From Epichloe hybrida (taxonomy: Eukaryota; Ascomycota; Sordariomycetes; Hypocreales; Clavicipitaceae): 64,000 bases of DNA. Shown in pieces: positions 10,626 to 20,770 of this stretch. Position numbers and translations under genes: made by a program. Location of the stretch: contig JAFEKR010000011.1 of NCBI GenBank assembly GCA_019022495.1, positions 806,001 through 870,000 of the forward strand, read 5' to 3'. Positions within the stretch are counted from its first letter, which is position 1; every line of letters begins with the position of its first letter. Under the pieces are notes generated by a model. The model was given only the letters and a program-made list of their open reading frames with translations, was not told the origin of the DNA and made no database searches.

Positions 10626-11745
10626 AGATCATACTTAAAGTCCGGGTCATGCGTCCCCAGACCGGGCAGCTGGTAAGGTGGCAGCTCGTGGAGGGTAGAT
10701 TTGTTTCTCCCCAAGCCTTCACCTAACGCCTTGATCAGTGTCCCGTCATCCAAGTCAATAGGCCAAATCATGGATGTTAGATGAGAGAGAAGATTGCGCG
10801 TCAGCATGGATTGCTTCTTCTTCTTTTTTTTATTAGCGGAGAGCATGTTGCGACAGTACTTACCCGCCCAGGCACCTTAGATTGGCGTAATCGAGCTTCA
10901 GCTTCAACGTCTTCGCGTCGTTCCAGCTGACCCATTGGTTACCGCCCCAGGTCACAATATCCGCGGCCGCCTCCATGTCAAATGTCACGGTCGCGCCTTT
11001 CGATTTTACAAAGTCGTTGAAAAAAAAAAAAAAACAGAAATCATGACTCGGGGGTTCCTTTTTGGAGGCTTCTCGGGCAATTAGGGTCAAACTTACGGAT
11101 ATCATATGTCATAATGTTGAACCAGTCGATGTGCTTCTCGAGTTCCATGATGTTGAAACCCCGAAGATACCCATACGAAGCGGGCAGCGTAAGTGTGAGC
11201 CCATACTTACGCCCAGAGCGGTTCAGTTTCTCTTTGAGTCTTTTACAGAGTGTGCCATAGTTGTTGTAGTCGGCTGGAATGCCTCCCCGGTCGTCGGCCA
11301 CGGGGTATTCCCAGTCAAGGTCGACGCCATTGAGGTCGTTCGCTTGCAAGAAGCTTACGAGAGAGTCGAAGAAGGTGTTTTGCGCGGATTCCGACTTGGC
11401 CAGATCAGAAAAGACTGTCCTCCAAGGCCCGGGGTCATTCATGGCCCATTCGCCAATTGCGATCCAGAATTGCAGATATGATTGGCGGACTTTGAGCGCC
11501 GAGACTCTTCTGTACAGCGAGGCGGTTCCAGGATCCATCGGCGCAACTCGAAATGTGTTTGGATCAATGAGGGCAAAAGCAAAGTTGATATGAGTATAGT
11601 AACCCAGAGGGATTTCCTCCGGTGTCATCGCTACCATCACTCGACGCAGATTAGCATGCTTCCAATACCGGCGAGTCGGTACAATAGATAAATCACGACT
11701 TACTTCCACACGGCCTTTGGTAATGCCAACCTACATTCAGCAGAC
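10622..11745 (-). pseudogene. GH18 chitinase remnant (class V, subgroup C type), internally deleted
   Basis: Reads GWHYQRPCG up to 11,704, then a 73-base intron restoring a Thr codon before MTPEEIPLGYYTHINFAFAL (exon 11,630-11,097). That exon continues with the catalytic segment NGVDLDWEYPVADDRGG; the catalytic Glu is present, and the first Asp of DxxDxDxE is Asn. It ends at MTYDI with a GTAAGT donor. The next recognisable part, DFVKSKGATVTFDMEAAADI to LDYANLRCLGG (about 11,019-10,864), belongs some 75-85 residues later in this family, so that segment is missing; a 14-base T run (coding strand) lies at the junction. The last piece, MIWPIDLDDGTLIKALG to the stop at 10,622, lacks a usable AG acceptor. 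No signal peptide, LysM or chitin-binding exons are found above 11,745. This is a broken copy, not a functional enzyme. Confidence 0.75.
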
Positions 11746-12329
11746 ATTTTGATGCATTTGACCATTGTAGCCCCCATCCTCGATCACATTCGCTCTTCTA
11801 ATTGCACCGATTCACACCCCTTTGTATTTGAGCAGGTGTAGTCAGGCTCGGCTTGTATTTGTATGCTAACACCACCAGACCGAGCTGTGGCATTATGGCC
11901 ACGCGTACGGAGAGTCAGCTTTTCATCTGGAGAGAGTTCTGTGAAACCTTGTGAAAACTCCCTCGAGGCTAGCGGCTAGCTCATTGTCGTTTTGTGCTTG
12001 TGCAATGTGAACATGGCCATCAAGCAAGTCGGAGGCCTGGCAAAGAAGCGGCAGAGATGATAGCAGGAATTTTAGCAAAGCCATACTGTCCAAACTCAAT
12101 GGTGGAATCTGGCAATGCTACGAGTCCTGAGTATTGCGACACGCTGAGAACAGGCTGAGAACAGGTAGCTCATATCATGCTTGAACGCGGGGGAATAGCG
12201 GTATACCCATTAACTCGACGGCAATCACATCATCAGTTGCCTCCCGGCGATCCTAGGTATCGCTGCAAGTTACAATTTCCGTGGTTGAACAAAAGGTTGC
12301 ATGCTCTACGGAGTACGGACGTAGCCCAA

Positions 12330-13725
12330 TATGGAAAATGCCGCAGGCCGGTGGTGGAAGATCTGGCCATTCTACCCGCGACCGTTTGACCTGTCGATCA
12401 AGTTATCGAAAACATTTCAATGAACTTGTCACGAGCATCAACAGAGTCATCGAAGACGTGGTCAATGATGTGACCAAAAACTCCAAAGTAAAGTACAAGG
12501 TCGGGTACTCGGACTGGTCTGAATGGGCACCACTGTCCGACGTACATGGGCAGTGCTGCGACCCGAAGAGTTCTGGCGCTTACCCCGACGATTCACAGCC
12601 CAATCTCATGTTCTTTAAGCCTCAGACGAGGAAACCAGACCGCGGTCATGATCCTGACAATTTGAAAAACCCGATGGGAAGGATTGACAGAAGAGGAAAT
12701 TGAAGCCGTCGAGGCGGAGTGGCGACTCAAAAGAGCTGCGGAAGCAAATGAGAACATCTACGACACTCTCTTGTGGAAATCCGCCAGCCCGAGAGCTGTG
12801 GTCGCAAGGAAGCTCAACCCAAGAGCACCATCGCCGCCCAGTTGCCCCGGAGATGATGCGTGGATTGATCCTACCCTCGGTCTGGGACTGCCGGACTCGT
12901 TCGGCAAGAACTTCCATCCCAACTAATTCGGTCATCTAGTCATGGCGTCCTTTGCAGCTGAAACCATGATCCAGCAACGTGCCAGAGTTCTCGGTGTCGA
13001 CAATCCCATGTGCGCTGTCCAAGGTGAGTTCAAGTGCTGGCAGAAAGAGGGTCGCAAGGGATACGCCAACGCCGATCTCCTGGACGAGAACTAAAAAGAC
13101 TTTTGTAACGATTACGTCAAGAAGCCAGATAACGAGGTCGGCTGGAAAGCTGAGAAGACTTACAACGAGAGAACGCCCGAGGAGCACAGTTTTGTGCTCG
13201 ATTTGTACGACGCAACAGAGTACAACAAAGATGAATGTTTGGACTCCTTCAAGCGCATCATCCACGGCTGTGACGGCGACGCAGCAAAAAAATCCCATGA
13301 ACTGGAAATTTGTGGGCAAGTACGTCCGCGGGGCTTATACATATGAGCTCAATATCAAGAGAGATGACCGTCCGTGGCCACCACCTAAAGAACCGTATGG
13401 TACATGTGGCTCTGTGGACAACTGGATTTTGTTCTTCCCAACATGGTCCAGCTTTGTGATTCACGGCGCGGGCTAGGCGGGACACGATTGGGGCCAACAG
13501 ACATTGCTGGATAATGCGAAGAAGGGTCTGGGTCTCGGTGTCACAATGTGGCGGTTCGACTATTTCGATAAGCCCGACGAGAATGGAATGGAGTGGGAGT
13601 CCGAGTTTAACACACCCATTGTTGTTAAAGGGCGATGGTTTGACAACGAGAAGGTTGTCAAATGGGGCGGCGAAAGGACACGATCTATCAATAAAGGCGA
13701 AAATAAGGGTTGTGGTTTCTTTTAG
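12330..13725 (+). pseudogene. SGNH/GDSL-type hydrolase, C-terminal half, multiply disrupted
   Basis: Recognisable blocks run in order: IWPFYPRPFDLSIK, KHFNELVTSINRVIEDVVND, VKYKVGYSDWSEWAPLSD, LGLGLPDSFGKNFHPN followed by GHLVMASFA (the Asp/His block of SGNH hydrolases), EFKCWQKEGRKGYANADLL, KFVGKYVRGAYTYELNIKRD and TMWRFDYFDKPDENGMEWES, ending GCGFF at 13,725. Lesions: a frame change near 12,400 between DLSIK and RKHF; a one-base shift near 12,680; TAA at 12,924-12,926 just before the catalytic GH; TAA at 13,092-13,094; a frame change at the 7-A run 13,286-13,292; TAG at 13,474-13,476. The N-terminal half with the nucleophile Ser is absent. It points away from the chitinase remnant. The SGNH call rests on block order recalled from secreted Hypocreales proteins and is less certain than its pseudogene status. 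Confidence 0.6.
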
Positions 13726-13809
13726 ACTTGGAGGGGGGGACTCTTCCCCTTCGTTCGTGATTATTGCCCGAGGTCGATTATGGTCGGATTTTTGCGAGGG
13801 CAGCGGATC

Positions 13810-14525
13810 GTCCGCCGCCAACATTCAATACCCCAAATGGCACGCTGAAACCCAAGTGGCTTCTGTTCCAAACGCCCCATCTCAGTCTGATTGATACCGC
13901 AATTCTTTCCGGTCAAGTTGTCCGTCCACTTGGGAATATCGGGCTCTTCAATCCACGTAGTAGGATGACGAAGGGGCTTTGTGTCAATGTCGCCATACTG
14001 TCAATGGTTATTCTCTGGTAGCAAAAGCCCATAACACAATTATAGCACTTACTAATCCCACCAAACCATTTACAAACAATGATTCGAAATATGTCAACCT
14101 TTTGCACAGAAGAAAAAGGTTGCATGAAGTGAGCGACGAAATTGTTTTCATATTTGTCTACCAATGCAGGAACACCTTCATCCCAAAAGAAATATGCCAT
14201 AGGATTAGAGCCTGCTGGTGGCGCGATTGACCACTCAAACCGTTCCTGCACACAAGAAACAATATTCTCTTTCGTACCATTCAACTGGGCTCCATTGCAT
14301 TTCTGCTGGATGAAAAAAGGAAATGGTAGAGAAAGATGTATCAATCGGAATGTGATCGAATTACGCGTGACGCCAATTCTACTGCTTCAATAACCGTTCT
14401 GGGAACCGGTCGTTCGTGCATTGCGGTGGGATGTACCAAGCTATCACATGCAGTCAGCAGAGTCGAGAAATGTTGGCTGAAGCTCTATGGTGAGTTGAAA
14501 GCGGATCTCACCTTCCCCCTCGCCC
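13810..14525 (-). pseudogene. Unrecognised gene remnant, probably of a secreted protein
   Basis: Three coding-like pieces on the minus strand: GEGEIRFQLTIELQPTFLDS (from 14,525 after a CTTTCAG acceptor); CNGAQLNGTKENIVSCVQER, then FEWSIAPPAGSNPMAYFFWD and KWFGGI (about 14,310-14,053); and YGDIDTKPLRHPTTWIEEPD then IPKWTDNLTGKNCGINQTEM (from 13,997). Acceptors are good, but at the GTAAGT donor after GGI the phase is off by one base and splicing would give a stop. No start exon fits in the 55 bases before the neighbouring glycosyltransferase stop, so the 5' end seems lost. Several Cys and N-x-T/S sites suggest a secreted glycoprotein. I do not recognise the family. Confidence 0.4.
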
Positions 14526-14580
14526 CTGAAAGTAGAAATATGTAATTATTCCAATTGCATGTCACCATTCCAACGAGCCC

Positions 14581-15993
14581 TCAGGCACCATAGTACTTGT
14601 CGGCCATTTTTCTATGGTCCCGACGTAATGTCTCTGGTTCAAGGTCTTCAAATGCCATACTCCAAATGGCCTGAGCTTCGTTTATGGCGGTAGCCCGAGC
14701 GGAATCTAGGCCTGAATATTCTTGAGCGTCCATGGCCTCTAATTGTGCAGAAATGATTTCACTCACCAATATGCTGAGCCATCACTGGATACAATGCGTA
14801 TCGAGTGAGCCCCTCCTCTATAGCTCGGTCATTTAGCATCAAGTCAATTTGACCCTGACCTTTACTTCTCAGGAATTGCACAAGTGGTAGTACTTGCTCG
14901 CGTGGAAATATCATAATTTGGGAGCAGCAGCCGAACGGCTCGTCGGCCACTCCGTGTGATGGTGGCCAAAGTGATGCCTTGCCACTTTGGAAAAAGAGAA
15001 CCACATAGGACGGGATCAGAATTACCAGCAGCACGAACAGCGATCCCGAATTGAGAAACGAGTTCGCAGCTTTCCACCGCCGGCGCGCACATATAATGGG
15101 CGGTGTGATAGCCAACCATATGCCCAAAATTATCCAATACTCATTATTGCCACCAATGCGTCTGCTTGACCAGCCTGTGGATCGTTCCTGATTGAACATC
15201 CGCAGGTACAACCACGGCTGGTTAGATTTGTAGGAGGCAGAGATATGGCGCAGTCCTGACAGGAGATGGACAAGCCAGCCATCAGCAAGCATAATATCAT
15301 CCTCGAGTATGCCTACATATGGAGTCTCCATCTTCTGACATTCCTCGAGGGCGTATGTGTAGTCAAACACGCCTTTTTTGGCAAAATCACGCTCTTTCTC
15401 GAGTCCTTGGAGACGATCGCCCTCTGCTTTTGACACATTGTAGGTGTACATGTTGTCGACGGCTCGAGATACCCAACTCTGATGCCAAGTTGGGTGCTCG
15501 TTAGGGTCGGTGTGAGCGATGAAGACGTTCAAATATAGATCGTCTCGCTCTTCCGGAAGCAACCCGCCCAGAGCACTAGCGACTGTGGTCTAGATTGTGC
15601 AAGAATCTAAGTTACAAATAAAAAATACTGCTGAAACCTGGAAGTGGGACTAACCTCAACATACTGAGTGTATCGCCTCCGGACGGAAGGAATCGTTACA
15701 CAAAGGCTCCGATTTGACACCTGCTCATTTGGTGCCAAGCGAGCGGTGGAATTAGTGATTTTTTCGACGAATTTTTGGGCCTCGGCTTTGCGATATTGCG
15801 AATATTTCTGCTCGTACGCGCGAGTCTTGTCGAAGAACCTGCTCCCCGGGTCGCGGTAGAAATGCGTTCGTGCGTACCAAGTAGTGCACCCAATCAAAAA
15901 AAGGCCGACGAACACTTTGCAAAACAGAGGACGGAATTCTCGTAGAATATATGGCAGACGAATCATGTTTATGTGCTCACGAAGTGTCCCCAA
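14581..15993 (-). CDS. PGAP4-like integral membrane glycosyltransferase
   Basis: Resembles animal PGAP4/TMEM246, a Golgi enzyme that adds GalNAc to GPI anchors; fungal relatives are less studied, so the substrate here is not known. Exons 15,993-15,655, 15,589-14,767 and 14,711-14,581 give 430 residues; introns are 65 and 55 bases with GTTAGT and GTGAGT donors, all phases agreeing. There is an N-terminal membrane anchor (about residues 27-41, VFVGLFLIGCTTWY), a coiled charged stretch, then the glycosyltransferase fold with the metal-binding motif GILEDDIML (EDD at about 209-211) and MFNQERSTGW. Two hydrophobic segments (about 262-280 and 296-312) are inserted in the catalytic domain, a hallmark of PGAP4. 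The C-terminus is AIWSMAFEDLEPETLRRDH. The second ATG (15,966) is an alternative start. Intact, although placed between broken genes and a hairpin element. Confidence 0.75.
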
Positions 15994-16393
15994 GGCTTTT
16001 CATCTGGGGTTGTAGCAGAGATGTATGGCGTCAGTAGCGTCAACGAAATGTGCTGTTTTAACGCACTGATTGGACTGGGTAGTGGGTTTCCAAAACGGAC
16101 ACGTGATCAGAAGTGAGGCGTTGTCCGCCCGTAATTCAATCTGCCAGGCATCTCGAAACTGTACCTCCTCACTCTCCCTCGATTCCTACATGCTCAAACA
16201 GAGCGCACTTATAGACTCAATTAATCCTACTATGCGACGAAAGAAGAATGAAACCACGCCCCCCTCACCAGCAGCCGTCTTGTGTCTCACCAGGGTCTGT
16301 ATGCTTTTTATCTAATTGGATACGTACAGACCCTGGTTAACATGACTCCACAAGCTTTAACACGCTCAAGGAGATACGGAGTAGTTCGCCGGG

Positions 16394-16509
16394 TAAGATA
16401 GCCTAGCAGGGTGTGGACCGCATTATCAAGCGACGGACCGGCCAAATCTAACAAACCAGAGCCCGCCAAACCATTGATAATGCGGTCCACACCCTGCTAG
16501 GCTATCTTA
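16394..16509. mobile_element. Perfect-hairpin MITE-like element, TA-flanked
   Basis: Two 36-base arms, 16,394-16,429 and 16,474-16,509, are exact reverse complements around a 44-base loop. The arms begin and end with TA, so it can be read as a 34-base terminal inverted repeat pair with a TA target duplication, as in Tc1/mariner-type MITEs. It lies between the ends of the glycosyltransferase and ngs1 genes. A transcript would form a long stem, so a small-RNA source is an alternative reading. Confidence 0.55.
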
Positions 16510-16813
16510 TATCCACTTCTGTAAGCAAGCGCAGTAACGGCAATCCCCAAATCTCTTCCAGTGTGACCGGCAGCCATTGCAAACAACCGTGCTTGTATAA
16601 CTTGCATTAGCGCTCGTTCTGTGATCATCGCATACATAGTTTCTCTTCTAACCATGACCGTATACCTCGTATTCCCACGCCGATTGGCGCTTTGAAAAAA
16701 AAAAATTGCAACACAAGCTCTAGATAAAAGGGTGAGGCTACGTCTGGCAGCTGCATCACCGCCGTTGGAGTCGTGTTAAATCAGTTGCATGAATGAATAG
16801 CGCTGCATCGCAC

Positions 16814-19800
16814 TTACACATCAGGGGAGTTGGTAATCTCTTCAAACGCCTGGAGTATGTCAAAGCCCATTGCCACCAACGGCTCGTATGCGTCATCCAC
16901 GGCCTGCGAAACAAGTCAGAATCACCGTGTTCCTATGAAAAGAGTGTGGTGCGACTTACCCAGCTCAACACGACCTTGGAAGCTTTGTGGCTCTTGCTTT
17001 GTCGAACGCCCATCAGAGCCAGCCCTTGCAAAACCAGCCTTGCTTGAGGCGTGGATAGCACAATGGGCGCAATTATGCCGCCGATGTCTCCACGGTCCGA
17101 TAAAAGAGAAGGTATATATGTAGCCAGGGGGCTGGCTTGGCAGCAAATGATGACGGTCCCAATTAGATTGCCAGACGGATCCTTGGCTCTTACAATCCCA
17201 CACGTCTTATTCTCTGAGAGGGCGTACGTGTACAGTTCGTGGACTTCCGGGTTGGCATTTGCACGAACATGGTGCAACACGCCGTCCGCATTTTCCAGAC
17301 CATGAATCAAATCAAAACTCAAGTCAGCTCTTTGGATACTTTGAAGAAGTCCTTCAGGGGCTATCCAATTAGGGAGGTCGTTGATGATCATGTTCGTCAG
17401 GCGACGGGGAAACTGTGTGTCCCATCCGCTGTTTCTGAACCATTCTTTTACGGTGCTGACCTCGATATCCAGAGGTATGCCTAGGAAAATTCCAGGGAAA
17501 GACATTCCAACTCGCACCTTCTTCAGACCTGTTTGCTTTCCAATGCTCTTCAGGGCTCGTTTATGAAGTGATGGTCCAATAGAGACATTTCGTTTACCAG
17601 GCTCGACAAGCAACGCTCCAATGATGCCAACACCACCAATGAAGTAGGTGGCTACAAAACCGTAAAGGGCTCCTGTGCTGCTGTTTCTCACGACAAAGTG
17701 GGTTTCGTTGATATTTTGGTTATGAAGCTCGAAAGAAGCCGCGCTTGTTGACTTGAGAAAATGAAGATCTGGCGCACTGGCTCTATGAACTCCCTTGAGC
17801 AAGTCATCCAGACCCGCGCAGTCTCTGCTTCGGTCGTACTCTTCCACGAGCCAGTGTTGTCTCGACTTGAGTACCTTTTTGCTCTTGCGCAGCGTTCCGG
17901 GCATGCTGCCTGTAGGGCTAATCTCACCCACCAACGCCCGAAGCAATGCAGACATGGCGTTCTCTGTGAAGTCAAACGTGCAAATGTAGGTGCCGATAGA
18001 CTTGTCCATGGCAAAGTCGTATGGAGAGCTCACAGCGACCACGATGAGCTGTTTTTTGTTTCCCCTGCTTCGATGCATAGAGCACATCATGTCCACATGC
18101 TTAGTGAAGCCTGCTTGGTACATGTTTCGATTGGCATCTGCTGTGACGATGATGGTGCATGAAGCCCTGTTAATGAGATTTTCGTGGACTGTTAATTCCG
18201 TCAGCGGAATGTCACAAAGGGGGGGAGGTCGAAGCATTGGTTTCATCTCACCTGGTCTTACGCCATTCGCCGTGTAACTCGTGTGGAGAAGCTTCTCGTT
18301 GCGGTATCTAGCAAGGTTTTTTCCAAATTCGCGAAAGACGCCCTCACCACTCATGATGGCACTCCTCTGGCGTTCTTTGTGCGCCCAGTCATCATAAGTT
18401 GTGGGAGCTCGTGGCCAATTTTTTTTAGATCCCAGTAGGCTTTTGGTCATCGCAGAGGCGGGAAGGGCCTTGACCAGGGGCGTGAGTAATAGGAGCTCTT
18501 CTCCAGGGTGCATGGAGTTCGACAGAGGTAGTAGTTTCTCTTTGTCGCGGAATACAGTGATGGATTCGTCATAAGCGTGCCGGGAGAGAGAAAGATGTGA
18601 TGGGTGAATTTGAGACAAAAGGGAGATGCCTGGCGGGTTGAGAGCATTCGCCCAGGATGTGCAAGTGGATTTGAGATGTAGCATGCGTCTTATTGAAGTG
18701 AAGATTCTTTCTTTCGTGATGATCCCGTTGTCATAGCCCAGCTTCAGGCCCTTGATAGCTTCGAGCTGAACATCGTAGGCACGGCAAAGGAGGACCAGGT
18801 CGCAACCAGCTTCGACTGCCATGACCACTCCGTTTTGAACGCCCAGGTCGTGACTGAGCGCTCCCATTTCCAAACATTCTGAAATGGCAACCCCCTTGAA
18901 GCCAAGCTCATTGCGGAGTAAATCGTCCACGACCTGGTCTGAGAGACAAGCGTGGCTAACGTTCATGGATGGGTTTGAGATACTACAGCCACCGACTAAC
19001 ATGGCTCCCAGCTTTCCAGACGCAATTGCATTCCGGAAGGGAACAAGGGCGCTTAGACTCAGTTCTTCCAGAGTTTGTGTGATGATTGGGACGTCGAGGT
19101 TGGAACCTTGGAAATCCAGATTCCCGTACGATGGGAAATGCTTCCCGGCAGCGGCCATTCCAGCATCTCGGACACCGCTGAGAGCGGCAAGACCGTATTG
19201 AGAGGCTTCCAGAGGGTCGTCTCCAGTGGCACGAACACCAAGTGGTTGATACCTTGCATTGTTGAGAACATCCAGAACGGGGCCGAGCATCAAATTCACA
19301 CCACACGCCGAGATCTCCGTTGCTGTCGCTTTCGAGATCTCGTAAGCCAACTCGATTCGCCCAGTGGCTGCAACGCCCATAGCGCTTGGGAACTGGCAGA
19401 CATAGTCCTCGTCGAAAAGGCTGTTGACGCCGCCATTTTCCTGATCTACAGCAATGAGCAGTGGGTGGGGATGGCCGGAATTCTTGGCGATGGTCTGTAA
19501 TTCTTGGACAAGTTTGGCCGTTTGTTGAGCAGCTAGTTGACCAAAGTCAGCACATCTCCCTTGATCTGCGTTCCCCCCCTTACTTTCATCCTCTCCCCCA
19601 AAGTCAGAGCTGAACAAGACCACACAGCATGATAGATTTCGTAGGTGAGCTGACGTCCTTTCAAGGAGACAGTCCAACTTTTCTGTTGAACACTGGTATA
19701 CACGAACATTTCAAGTTCTTGGCTGTGAGAATGATGGATCCCAGGTGATGGTCCTCGATAAGACTCTTGATCTGGGGAGTTACTTCAGTGCCATCCCAAC

Positions 19801-20021
19801 CCATGATCAGCATCTGGCCAATCGCCCTGTTACAACACAAGCAGAAGCCTCTACGTCAGCGTCTGTTCCTCGCGGACTTCTCAAGCATTCGCCCCAAATG
19901 TCAAGAATAAAATACGGTTGCAATTCACCAACAAGGAGAAAACATACCAATCGAGGTTGTGCCATAGTGGGTCCAAGTCGCCCGCCTCAGAGCTCGCGTT
20001 GGAGTTTGAGTTGGCAGCCAT
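16814..20021 (-). CDS. ngs1: Ngs1-like GlcNAc sensor: GH3 NagZ-like domain fused to GNAT domain
   Basis: In Candida albicans, Ngs1 binds GlcNAc through an N-terminal GH3-like domain and acetylates histones through a GNAT domain to switch on GlcNAc genes (established knowledge). Exons 20,021-19,948, 19,826-19,708, 19,532-16,960 and 16,903-16,814 give 951 residues, all phases agreeing. The second intron uses a GTTCGT donor and CTAG acceptor, joining LTAKNLK to SAQQTAKLVQEL. The GH3 part (about 25-370) shows IGQMLIMGWDGTEV, LLIAVDQENGGVNSLFDE and GKHFPSYGNLDFQGSNLDVP. The NagZ nucleophile Asp position reads SECLEMGA (about 282-289), and the usual D-x-H dyad reads G-S-N, so hydrolase activity is doubtful. 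The C-terminal third carries GNAT-like segments (THFVVRNSSTGALYGFVATY, CGIVRAKDPSGNLIGTVI). Divergent from dac1. Confidence 0.82.
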
Positions 20022-20770
20022 TTTGGATCGGACAAGGACGGCGACTTGTCCAGTTTGCTGCACTCATAGTAGCCGATGGGCCTGCGATGTGGTCGGCGGC
20101 AGCTGAGGCTAAAAGTAGACCTCCGCGATGCCGTGGATGACCTGGATGAGGTGGATGAGGGAGAGACCAGTGTGTGGTTTGAAGGGCCTGTCTGACAGCT
20201 GAACGATGGGATGGGACTCGAACCGGATTGGACGGGCAGGATAATAGCAAATAGGTCAGACAGCTGCCAACACTTGATTTATCAGTGATTTATTACATTA
20301 GAGAAGGAAGGGTCCAGCATCGAAGGCTAGCAACTGGTGTGCTCGCTGAGTCGCTGCCAACAACCAGTGACCACTACCCTTGTGTCTCAAGGCTGTACAT
20401 TGCAAGGTACCAAGTGAACGTTACACGGGTGGCATGTTTCGTAACGATCAGAAAAATGCTGAGCATGGCACGGGGTGAGCTCCAACGAACCGCACCCCTC
20501 CCTGTGCTCCCACCCTGGCACCCTTTCACCTTTCACCCTTTCACCCTTCCACCCTTGCCCATTTGTAGGAGTCCACGGAGCAGACAAACATGGTCGCAAC
20601 GATGCCATCGGGACCATATGGAGCATCCGGAGTATCCGGAGCATCCAAACGCTCGTACGGAGTGACACATGATCGCATATATCTATCTGAGCTTCTCCTG
20701 CCCTCGTCCCTTTGACTGGCCTTGGCTGGAGCTATACATCTTTCGTCACGGGTTTTCCGCCATCTGCACG
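20022..20770. promoter_or_regulatory. Shared divergent promoter of ngs1 and dac1
   Basis: The 749 bases separate two divergent ATGs. Visible repeats: a near-identical 12-mer GTCWGACAGCTG as direct repeats at 20,190-20,201 and 20,255-20,266; a short 9-base tandem (GAGCATCCG, GAGTATCCG, GAGCATCC) near 20,629-20,650; and a pyrimidine-rich CTTTCACCC tandem near 20,520-20,552. These may bind regulators of both genes, but no known factor site is proven by eye. Confidence 0.45.

Noticed and set aside
12299..12312. TACGGAGTA words at 12.3, 16.37, 20.65 and 22.77 kb as members of one repeat family
   Set aside because: Only 8-10 bases are shared and no longer flanks match, so common origin cannot be supported here.
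10616..12390. TTTGAC at both edges of the chitinase remnant read as a target-site duplication of an insertion
   Set aside because: Coding sequence of the SGNH-like remnant continues to the left of the right-hand TTTGAC (IWPFYPRP), so the 6-mer is not a junction there.
14739..14766. 28-base intron in the glycosyltransferase gene
   Set aside because: Too short for a fungal spliceosomal intron; the next acceptor at 14,712 gives 55 bases and a better protein junction (HIG-LDSARA).
16933..16959. Continuation of the long ngs1 frame to VRQSKSHKASKVV...TTLFS as its natural C-terminus
   Set aside because: A GTAAGT donor at 16,959 with a good acceptor at 16,904 gives the better ending AVDDAYEPLVAMGFDILQAF.
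20205..20245. GGACTCGAACC near the ngs1-dac1 promoter as a tRNA T-arm on the minus strand
   Set aside because: The bases around it do not form a 5-base T stem, and no A box, D arm or acceptor stem can be paired at the right spacing.
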